Origin: JBNLBS01 sp050303415
GTDB taxonomy: Bacteria; Pseudomonadota; Gammaproteobacteria; Methylococcales; Methylomonadaceae
Assembly (NCBI GenBank): GCA_050303415.1
Contig: JBNLBS010000008.1
Span: 62,001 to 126,000, forward strand
Length of the DNA stretch: 64,000 nucleotides
Direction: 5' to 3'
The notes beneath the pieces were generated by a model, which did no database searches, was not told where the DNA came from, and worked only from the letters and a program-made list of their open reading frames with translations. The position numbers and the translations under genes were made by a program. Shown here piece by piece: positions 1 to 6,155 of the stretch (position 1 is the first letter of the stretch; the number at the start of each line of letters is the position of its first letter).

Positions 1-753
1 TTCAAAAGCGGGGACACTGTGTCTGATCCGTCTGCATCGACGACCGTCATTACATATTTCATCTTCCGGCTGATGAATTAATGCCTCCAAACCGTTCGGA
101 TTGATAAATCCCGCCAAACTTAATACCGCATGATCTTCTGATAAATCAAACCAACGGGCTATTGGGCTATCTTTGGTTATAAGCCGATCACTTGCAACCA
201 CGCCTTGTTCAGGAATGACTGCCGCCGCATCCCAGTCAAACAGTAAAAAATCGGGTAACCCCTGATCCTGATCAAGATAAGGCGCTATTCGGAAACGTTC
301 AATAGCCTGCTCGCTCATTCTAAGCGGCGCATTGCCCAGGTCACTGTTATTGACCAGACATTGTTCTGTTGAAGCAATGGTACATTCCGGCTGTGACCAG
401 CGCACACTACCATCGGTTTCCATGCATACAGCGTAGGGCATCTTACCCTCCATTTCCTTGGCGACCCTGGCATCAAGAAACACACCTTTAACCCCGGCTG
501 CAACCAGCCGTTCTGCAGCCCTGGCAAATAACGGCAAAGCTTGCTTTCGCCCCACCCTGATCGGCACATCATCATCCAGGGCCACGATAGCGGAATGCTG
601 CCAAACCGTTCTGGCCTGGAAAACCACCGCCGAATCATGTACCCAATAGTCAATTTTATTACCCAGGCCATGATCGACAAGATAAGCAACAGTAAAAGCG
701 ACAACTATAAATATTAAACTCAGTTTCTTATTTATAATTGCATATCCCTTCAT
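1..753 (-). CDS. CHASE2-domain membrane sensor, 3' end outside window
   Basis: The frame is open from an ATG at 753 to the window edge (251 codons), so the C-terminal part is missing. An N-terminal hydrophobic segment (residues about 10-26) is followed by DYWVHDSAVVFQAR, IVALDDD and VKGVFLDARV, the spaced motifs of CHASE2, a periplasmic sensory domain. In known families CHASE2 is followed by transmembrane helices and an adenylate/guanylate cyclase, kinase or phosphatase; which one applies cannot be seen. It starts 11 bp after the stop of the preceding gene and so is probably the last visible member of the operon-like run of secreted-protein genes. It could be its signalling component (inference). 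The CHASE2 call is fairly sure; the output is unknown. Confidence 0.7.
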   Translation of the reverse strand, partial: MKGYAIINKKLSLIFIVVAFTVAYLVDHGLGNKIDYWVHDSAVVFQARTVWQHSAIVALDDDVPIRVGRKQALPLFARAAERLVAAGVKGVFLDARVAKEMEGKMPYAVCMETDGSVRWSQPECTIASTEQCLVNNSDLGNAPLRMSEQAIERFRIAPYLDQDQGLPDFLLFDWDAAAVIPEQGVVASDRLITKDSPIARWFDLSEDHAVLSLAGFINPNGLEALIHQPEDEICNDGRRCRRIRHSVPAFE

Positions 754-764
754 CGCTGTTGATT

Positions 765-1526
765 TCAGAAATGAATATTATAGACAGTATCCTGCTCTAC
801 ATCGATAATGGGAGCGGAAAACACCGCTGCCGCAACACAGTCTCCCAGCTCCTTATCCTGAGCGGATTCGGCACCATTGACATCAATCGATAGATTACTA
901 ATCTGACCCGAGTTTTTAAGCATCCAGCTTACATCCAGCGCAGAGTCATTCTGATACAGATCACGGCATAAATTAATTTCTGCCTTAATTCCCTCAAGGT
1001 CTGGTCCCGGTTTATTGGTCTTTTCGGACTTATCAGTCATTGTGAAAATACTACGCATTTTGACCGATGAGGTTCTTTCTACCGTATTTGCACTGACTGT
1101 AGTTGGCTTAATGGCCGCGATAGCACAGAAAAAGACATTCTTCTTCTGTTCAGAGTCACAAACTAATTTGCTTTTAGATTTCATGGCACAATGAGTTAAA
1201 CCCTGCGGTGCCAACCAGGGAGACGTTAATGAATCGACAGTAATATTAACCGCCTGAGTATGTCTATTCTGACAAATCATCTGAAAATTGTTATCAGAAC
1301 CGGCATTGATATACAACCAAAGCCTCGCATTGGGTGCCAAAGCCACGGTACTGCCAATCCCCAGTGCTGAGTGCTGTTCACAGTCATTACTTGTTATTGC
1401 TGCGCCTCTACTTTTGTCCTGCAAAAATTTAATAACGCCACATTCTTCTGCCTGGGCCGTTATTTGAAAACTCAGCATTATCAACAATGCAATACTTGTC
1501 ACTAATTTACCGTACATAGATTTCAC
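765..1526 (-). CDS. secreted protein with TonB-C/AgmX-like C-terminus
   Basis: This 253-residue protein has a clear signal peptide (MKSMYGKLVTSIALLIMLSF, cleavage near QAEA/ECG). The mature part has several cysteines, as expected for an oxidised periplasmic protein. Its last 70 residues, from INLCRDLYQND through LDVSWMLKNSGQI to LGDCVAAAVFSAPI, follow the pattern of the TonB C-terminal/AgmX-type domain: a Cys at each end, a central strand pair and a final hydrophobic-proline segment. No transmembrane anchor or proline-rich TonB linker is present, so energy transduction is not implied. It sits between two other genes for exported proteins and may be a periplasmic partner of the CHASE2 sensor downstream. 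The specific function is unknown. Confidence 0.55.
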   Translation of the reverse strand: MKSMYGKLVTSIALLIMLSFQITAQAEECGVIKFLQDKSRGAAITSNDCEQHSALGIGSTVALAPNARLWLYINAGSDNNFQMICQNRHTQAVNITVDSLTSPWLAPQGLTHCAMKSKSKLVCDSEQKKNVFFCAIAAIKPTTVSANTVERTSSVKMRSIFTMTDKSEKTNKPGPDLEGIKAEINLCRDLYQNDSALDVSWMLKNSGQISNLSIDVNGAESAQDKELGDCVAAAVFSAPIIDVEQDTVYNIHF

Positions 1527-1607
1527 CTAATCATTTTAAAAATTTTAACTGTTCAGTAAATCCCAGTCGCTCTTATGATCACTACCGTAGATTTCATCGG
1601 TTCCACA

Positions 1608-1967
1608 TTATTGAGTTAACACTATAAAGTGCTCGCCATTCATATCGTATATATGCAGCACTCCGTCAACATATTCGCCATAAACATAACTTTCCTCACC
1701 CTGTTCATTAAACATATGGCCTCTAATTTCCTTGCCATCAATCAAGTCTACAACAAACCGAACATATTTACGTTTTACATAACCTTGAATTTCATATTTT
1801 TCTATCTTCTTTTTTCTGGTTTTAACTTTCTTTTTCTCCGGTGGTTGAACTTCAGCAAAAGATACCGCCGCCAAAAGAGAGTTATCTTCCTGAGAAGGGT
1901 CAGCCTGAACTAAGCCACTCATTAAAATAAATACGATCCACAGAATATTTAAAAAAAAATTTTTCAT
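1608..1967 (-). CDS. small secreted protein of unknown function
   Basis: This 119-residue protein has a hydrophobic signal segment (FFLNILWIVFILMSGLVQA) with likely cleavage before DPSQ. The mature protein has a strongly basic linker (EKKKVKTRKKKIEKYE) and a C-terminal half of alternating polar and hydrophobic residues (YVRFVVDLIDGKEIRGHMF, then YVYGEYVDGVLHIYD) that reads as a small beta-sheet unit. No family was recognised. It starts 5 bp after the DUF2807 gene and is almost certainly cotranscribed with it. Start choice is not in doubt, since the signal peptide begins at this ATG. It may bind nucleic acid, cell wall or polysaccharide through the basic stretch (inference only). Confidence 0.55.
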   Translation of the reverse strand: MKNFFLNILWIVFILMSGLVQADPSQEDNSLLAAVSFAEVQPPEKKKVKTRKKKIEKYEIQGYVKRKYVRFVVDLIDGKEIRGHMFNEQGEESYVYGEYVDGVLHIYDMNGEHFIVLTQ

Positions 1968-1972
1968 TAAAA

Positions 1973-2707
1973 TTAATCCGGCTCAATATCACCAACGCCA
2001 ACAACCTTGCGCGTAATTTTCTTTGGCTGACCAAAATAAACAATATCACCTACTCCGAAAACACTGGCATTTAACTCATTCTGCGCGTTTACTTTTGCAT
2101 CGCCGGAGCCATTTAATGTTACCGTCACAATATCGGCTTGCAGTTGACTTGCATCTGCATCCCCGGAGCCTTCAAGCTTCAGTTCCAAACCGGCAACTTT
2201 ACCATTGGCAACCAGATCTACTGTACCGGCCAGGTCCACCAGCAGTTTTTCACCCGAAACATTTTTCAATATGACATGGCTAGAACCATTGACTTTTATA
2301 ACCTCGAGCCGAGGTGAGGAAATGCGTACGATAAGAGTCTGTTCGGTTTTATATGACTGATTAATTGAAACTAATAAAGTATCCTCTTGTACCGTCAGGC
2401 GGGGCAAATCAATTAAATTGTCATCACCTTCAATTTCGACTGAAAAATTACCCGGCTGATATTCAACGTCAAAACCACCGGCAATGGTAATTTTTCTGAA
2501 TGCGTCTATTTTTATCAGTTTTTTTGCCCTGACACCTGAACCGACTACACCGTTAAAATCAGCCGACATATCCACGCCATTAATAATCACTTTGCCGGTC
2601 GACACAGTATTTTCCGAGCGAAAAAAAGACTCCGCCCCTACAACCTGTACGTCAGTTAATAAAGTGATTAGTAAACATGGAATAATACAAGAAGCGTATC
2701 TTTTCAT
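1973..2707 (-). CDS. secreted GIN-domain (DUF2807) protein
   Basis: This 244-residue exported protein has a signal peptide ending near DVQVVGA. The mature part matches the GIN/DUF2807 family (putative autotransporter adhesin head), which folds as a right-handed beta-solenoid. The signature is seen in FRKITIAGGFDVEYQPG, then VRISSPRLEVIKVNGSSHV, LKLEGSGDADASQLQAD and VTLNGSGDAKVNA: repeated strands ending in G-S-G-D/S. Members are exported and thought to bind surfaces or the cell envelope. The gene lies 5 bp before the small secreted gene and 16 bp after the OmpA-like gene, so it belongs to one transcription unit. A beta-solenoid protein next to a CsgG-like channel and repeat proteins suggests a role in a surface assembly (inference). 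Confidence 0.75.
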   Translation of the reverse strand: MKRYASCIIPCLLITLLTDVQVVGAESFFRSENTVSTGKVIINGVDMSADFNGVVGSGVRAKKLIKIDAFRKITIAGGFDVEYQPGNFSVEIEGDDNLIDLPRLTVQEDTLLVSINQSYKTEQTLIVRISSPRLEVIKVNGSSHVILKNVSGEKLLVDLAGTVDLVANGKVAGLELKLEGSGDADASQLQADIVTVTLNGSGDAKVNAQNELNASVFGVGDIVYFGQPKKITRKVVGVGDIEPD

Positions 2708-2723
2708 GACTGATAACCTTAGG

Positions 2724-3314
2724 TTACGGCGCTTTATAAATTTCTACGCGTCTGTTTCCTGCATCATAAGCATCCAGACCGGATAAAGGATTGCTCTCGC
2801 CTTTACCGGCAACTAATAATCTGTCTGCAGCCACATGGTAATACTTGACCAAATAAGCTTTGACCGCTTCGGCTCGACGCCTGGATAACTGCTGATTATA
2901 TGCCGGGCTACCGGCAGCATCGGTATGACCTTCGATCAGAATTCTTTCATTCGCCAAAGCATCCATACGCAACATTTTGCCGATTTCATTCACATAAGAA
3001 ATAGATTCGGGTAATAAATCAGCCGAGTTATAGGCAAATTTAATCGGTAACCCGATACCGGTTCTGCTTTGCGCCGCCACAGTCTCCGCCACTTGCGCCG
3101 GTGTCTGTGTTTGAGGTTGCGGACCAAAACTAATGGATCGGGTTTTAATCTTTGGCGCCTGCCCGGATGAGGTTTGCTGTCCGGAAAACAGGATTTTTGC
3201 CATTTCCTCCGCACTGGGGGCCTGATCGCGATACATTTTTACCTCTTCGGCATAAACTAAAGCACTGCTGCTTAACAGAATGCCTGCCATTAGATAACTT
3301 GATTTGTTAAACAT
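2724..3314 (-). CDS. OmpA-like peptidoglycan-associated protein
   Basis: This 196-residue exported protein has an N-terminal signal peptide (FNKSSYLMAGILLSSSALVYA), a low-complexity Q/T/A linker and a C-terminal OmpA domain at residues about 85-195. The peptidoglycan-binding motif is clear: GHTDAAGSPAYNQQLSRRRA, followed by AGKGESNPL and the closing NRRVEIY. There is no N-terminal eight-strand barrel, so it is a soluble or envelope-associated OmpA-C protein that would anchor an assembly to the cell wall. I chose the ATG at 3314 because GAGAGGT lies 8 bases upstream; a GTG at 3341 would add nine residues in front of the signal peptide. It is adjacent to a BamE-like lipoprotein and a CsgG-like lipoprotein in the same run. 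Confidence 0.85.
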   Translation of the reverse strand: MFNKSSYLMAGILLSSSALVYAEEVKMYRDQAPSAEEMAKILFSGQQTSSGQAPKIKTRSISFGPQPQTQTPAQVAETVAAQSRTGIGLPIKFAYNSADLLPESISYVNEIGKMLRMDALANERILIEGHTDAAGSPAYNQQLSRRRAEAVKAYLVKYYHVAADRLLVAGKGESNPLSGLDAYDAGNRRVEIYKAP

Positions 3315-3341
3315 AATACTTACCTCTCTAATTCCACTCAC

Positions 3342-3632
3342 TTATTTGCCAGTCACTTTAATAACCCGACCCTGTGCATCAAAAATGACAATTTGGGTTT
3401 GATATTCCCATGACTGATCCATCACCGTTCCGGCACAGCTATAACAAGGCCTTCCCCAAGCTGCCTTAACCTGTTCCCGAGTCATGCCTTTATCAACAAA
3501 ACCCTGTTCGATCAATTTCACTGTCTCCGGAGTCCATTCCGGATGTTCGGCAATCATTTCATATCTTCTTACCGGTGGCGCCTCGCAAGCCAATAATCCA
3601 AAAATTAAACCGGCAATAATTAGTTTTCGCAT
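3342..3632 (-). CDS. small BamE/SmpA-like lipoprotein
   Basis: The 96-residue product starts with a lipoprotein signal peptide whose lipobox reads GLLAC (Cys16), so the mature form should be lipid-anchored. The body contains FVDKGMTREQVKAAWGRPC and a later WEYQTQIVIFDAQGRV. This is the arrangement of the SmpA/OmlA (BamE-like) fold: a helix with the G-M-x-x-x-x-V motif followed by three strands. It is shorter and more divergent than BamE itself and carries CYSC, so it is a paralogue rather than the housekeeping Bam component. It lies between the OmpA-like and CsgG-like genes and may help insert or stabilise an outer-membrane component of this locus (inference). Confidence 0.65.
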   Translation of the reverse strand: MRKLIIAGLIFGLLACEAPPVRRYEMIAEHPEWTPETVKLIEQGFVDKGMTREQVKAAWGRPCYSCAGTVMDQSWEYQTQIVIFDAQGRVIKVTGK

Positions 3633-3647
3633 TTTTTACCCCTTAAA

Positions 3648-5204
3648 TTAATGAATTGTCATATCAACTGCGGCTCTGATATTGAATCCGGCCATTTTTT
3701 GTTCATCAAAGCCACCATTACTGGTAAAAAATAAATCTCCCGATGCAATCGGCGTTTCACTGGCAACAGCCCTGATCTTATCGGTACCCGCCGGACCTTC
3801 AATATTTAAGGCAAAACTGCCGTCAGCCGGTGGAACCCGATAGGTTATGCCGGGTTTACAGTAGTTATCACTTTGATAAACATTGGGAAATAATGTTGAA
3901 ATTTCACCTTTGGAGTTGATGACCACTACCCTTACAAACATCGGTTTATCAACAGTAAAACTCACCACGGCTTGATCTCCGATATTAAAATCAGTTTTGT
4001 TCAGTTGTAGGTTTATTGAACCTTGGCCAGCGCCATAATCAGTATCGGCAACACGAATCTTTGTTGCCGGCTGCTGATAAGCCGGTTTAGCCTGAGCATA
4101 AACTGTAGTCGGTGCCGGCATGGTATTTCTTTTATGCTTGGTTAAATGATTAACAGGAACATTTTCAAATAAAGCCAAAAAGGTTTGCTCGTTAACGCCG
4201 GCTGAAGACAAACCATGCTTACCAGAAAAAGTCTGTAGTGCTGCCTGTGTTGCAGCATCCATAACCCCTGTCAATTGCACCGCATGACCATACAGGTACA
4301 AATAAGATTGCATGGTTGAAATTCTTTCCGCTTCTGACATCGCATAAAAATCACTGATAACCTGATCAATCACAACATCATCTTTGGAAGAACCCGGCAA
4401 CAACCGCCAATAAGGCAATTTTTGGTATCGTCCAACCAACTGCACCATACTTAACTCCACCAGCAACCTGACACCGGCATGTCTGCCTTGTACTTTTTTA
4501 ATGGTTCCTTTTGCGCCAAAGGTGACACTTTTAACGGTAAAAGCGAAACTGTCTTCTTTCACGGATTTATGCAGTTTAATACCATTAACCGCCTGAATTC
4601 TTGGGATACCGGCCAGCGTTTTAAAATCGATTAAATTAAAATCCAAGGTTACTTGCGCCAAAGAGCCTTTATTCTGGTCTTCAAAATCAAATCCGCCTTC
4701 AAGACTGCCTTTTATTTCAGCGGCAATATTGAAAGAATCGCCTTTAGTGACCAACCCCCGGTCAAATTCTGTAATACCGCCCGAAACAATAACATCAGGA
4801 ATAAGCTTATTGGCAAAATCCGAATATCCGGTATTTTGAGAGTTGGCTAAAAATTCCGGATCATAAGGAATAAAGGTAACATTCCCGCCGACACCGTTAA
4901 GTGTACTTTTAACTATTTCGGTAATATCTCTGGGAATTTCTGCTCGAGTAGCGGCAGACGAACCGGTATTATCCGAAATATTTTTACTCATGATATTGAG
5001 CGGCTTGCGTCCATAGATCACACTCATCATCCCCAGTTTCCTGATCGCATCGGAATAGACAGTCGACTTGGTTTCGGGAAGAGTATTATTCAGATCGGTA
5101 TCTGCACTTTGGGGATTTAAAGCACAAGCACCTAATAGAAGCGTTAAACCCAAGGAAAAAAATCCAGAACTTATTCTTTTCATCATCACACTATCCGTCA
5201 TCAT
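3648..5204 (-). CDS. CsgG-like lipoprotein with peptidoglycan-binding and DUF4384 domains
   Basis: The 518-residue product begins with a lipoprotein signal (lipobox LLLGAC, Cys27). Residues about 65-260 resemble CsgG, the outer-membrane curli export pore: RKPLNIMSKNISDNTG, PDVIVSGGITEFDRG and GSLAQVTLDFNLIDFKT align with the corresponding CsgG segments. Residues about 295-348 form a peptidoglycan-binding_1 module (GVMDAATQAALQTFSGKHGL). Residues about 395-500 form a DUF4384 domain (DQAVVSFTVDKPMFVRVVVI, then STLFPNVYQSDNY). DUF4384 is common beside or fused to caspase-like domains, and a caspase gene lies upstream here. Several Met codons near the start (5204, 5186, 5183) are possible; none has a strong ribosome-binding site. 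The protein could export or anchor the small repeat proteins encoded just upstream (inference). Confidence 0.75.
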   Translation of the reverse strand: MMTDSVMMKRISSGFFSLGLTLLLGACALNPQSADTDLNNTLPETKSTVYSDAIRKLGMMSVIYGRKPLNIMSKNISDNTGSSAATRAEIPRDITEIVKSTLNGVGGNVTFIPYDPEFLANSQNTGYSDFANKLIPDVIVSGGITEFDRGLVTKGDSFNIAAEIKGSLEGGFDFEDQNKGSLAQVTLDFNLIDFKTLAGIPRIQAVNGIKLHKSVKEDSFAFTVKSVTFGAKGTIKKVQGRHAGVRLLVELSMVQLVGRYQKLPYWRLLPGSSKDDVVIDQVISDFYAMSEAERISTMQSYLYLYGHAVQLTGVMDAATQAALQTFSGKHGLSSAGVNEQTFLALFENVPVNHLTKHKRNTMPAPTTVYAQAKPAYQQPATKIRVADTDYGAGQGSINLQLNKTDFNIGDQAVVSFTVDKPMFVRVVVINSKGEISTLFPNVYQSDNYCKPGITYRVPPADGSFALNIEGPAGTDKIRAVASETPIASGDLFFTSNGGFDEQKMAGFNIRAAVDMTIH

Positions 5205-5218
5205 GTTTTGAAAGTTTT

Positions 5219-5533
5219 TTATTTAGTACAGACACTCGATGTGCCCTTATTGTTGGATAAATTAACAATGGTCGCACCTTTCAAATTACTGCCGGCACCT
5301 ATTTTAATATTACCCGTACCATCGCAGCCACCTGACTCTGACTGCGAACTATTATTCCCGCCCGATTTTGATTTTGATTTTGCAATCGCACTTCTTTTAA
5401 TAAAATTAATATTTTTATCCAGGTCTAAACTGTCATCAATTGGGTTATCTAATTCGATACCATCATCCAAATCATCGGCATTAGCATTAAATGTCAGCAA
5501 CAACATAACAAACAAGGCAAAAACAATTTTCAC
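5219..5533 (-). CDS. small secreted Asp-rich/SNNKG protein
   Basis: The 104-residue product starts at GTG (5533) with GGTGAT upstream and has a textbook signal peptide ending FNANA, cleavage before DDLDDG. The mature protein has an acidic N-terminal third, a low-complexity Ser/Lys/Gly/Asn middle and a C-terminal segment GTGNIKIGAGSNLKGATIVN followed by LSNNKG. The IV-x-x-x-SNNKG motif is shared with the repeat protein encoded at 5795-6085, so the two look like major and minor members of one family. Two cysteines (C70 and C102) bracket that segment and could form a disulfide. It ends 15 bp before the CsgG-like gene, which suggests joint expression and possible export through that channel. No known family recognised. 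Confidence 0.6.
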   Translation of the reverse strand: MKIVFALFVMLLLTFNANADDLDDGIELDNPIDDSLDLDKNINFIKRSAIAKSKSKSGGNNSSQSESGGCDGTGNIKIGAGSNLKGATIVNLSNNKGTSSVCTK

Positions 5534-5673
5534 ATTATCACCATTTATTTTACGAAAATACTGGCCATCGTTGATGGCATAATTAATCGGGTATGGTTCA
5601 TAGTCTCATAACCACATTTTAACTTCTGTGAATTATTACCCTGCCGATCTGTTGATTGAAACATCTCTAAAAT

Positions 5674-5706
5674 AAAAAAGGTCTCTTGAGAACTCAAGAG
5701 ACCTTT
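5674..5706 (-). terminator. strong rho-independent terminator
   Basis: A perfect 14-bp inverted repeat (5677-5690 and 5693-5706) with a two-base spacer is followed, on the minus strand, by a run of six T (complement of 5674-5679). It lies 88 bp after the repeat-protein gene and separates it from the downstream genes. This suggests that gene, perhaps with the caspase gene, forms its own transcript. Confidence 0.85.
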
Positions 5707-5794
5707 AGTATTTATTGATTAACAATCATACAAAACAATCAACCGGTATCATTCACCGGTTTTTATTACCCGTACGACTTACTATCAACATAGA

Positions 5795-6085
5795 TTATTC
5801 AATGGTAACTGAACCAGTTGTTGCGGTATTACCTTCACCGACAGCAATAGTGGCATTACCTTTATTATTTGATTTATTGATAACGATACTTTTCTTTACT
5901 TCAGAATCTTTAATATTTACCGAACCGGTACTGGCCATATTGTCTTTACCGACTGCAATAGTGGCATTACCTTTATTGTTTGACTTATTAATAACAATGG
6001 ATTTTTCAACTTTTGATTCAGCCATTACTGAAGTTGAAACCAACACTACAACTGCACCGATACCTGCTACAAGAAATTTTTTCAT
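5795..6085 (-). CDS. small secreted two-repeat protein, candidate fibre subunit
   Basis: This 96-residue protein has a signal peptide ending SVMA (cleavage before ESKVEK) and a strong ribosome-binding site (GAGGAG). The mature chain is two 34-residue repeats (residues 26-59 and 63-96) with 27 of 34 positions identical, separated by DSE. Each unit reads SIVINKSNNKGNATIAVG, then a loop ending TGSV-I: strand-turn-strand-turn, rich in Asn, Gly, Ser and Thr and without Cys. This layout resembles curlin repeats (alternating strands with N/G/S turns), although the curlin Gln ladder is missing. It sits 70 bp after the caspase gene and has its own terminator, as expected for an abundant product. Fibre or beta-solenoid assembly is an inference; no named family was recognised. 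Confidence 0.65.
   Translation of the reverse strand: MKKFLVAGIGAVVVLVSTSVMAESKVEKSIVINKSNNKGNATIAVGKDNMASTGSVNIKDSEVKKSIVINKSNNKGNATIAVGEGNTATTGSVTIE
5798..6010 (-). repeat. intragenic tandem repeat (two 34-codon units)
   Basis: Two copies of a 102-bp unit (5909-6010 and 5798-5899) separated by three codons encode almost the whole mature small secreted protein. The conservation at protein level (27 of 34) suggests recent duplication or strong structural constraint. Confidence 0.8.
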
Positions 6086-6155
6086 GCGAGTCTCCTCATG
6101 TAATCAGTTAATACTGTGAATCCTTAGACTAATTTAATTCCTTATAAATCACAAG

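Noticed and set aside
315..704. A 129-codon minus-strand frame starting MSLLLLLILSIM
   Set aside because: It is a frame shadow of the CHASE2 gene (1-753), whose frame shows family motifs and continues to the window edge.
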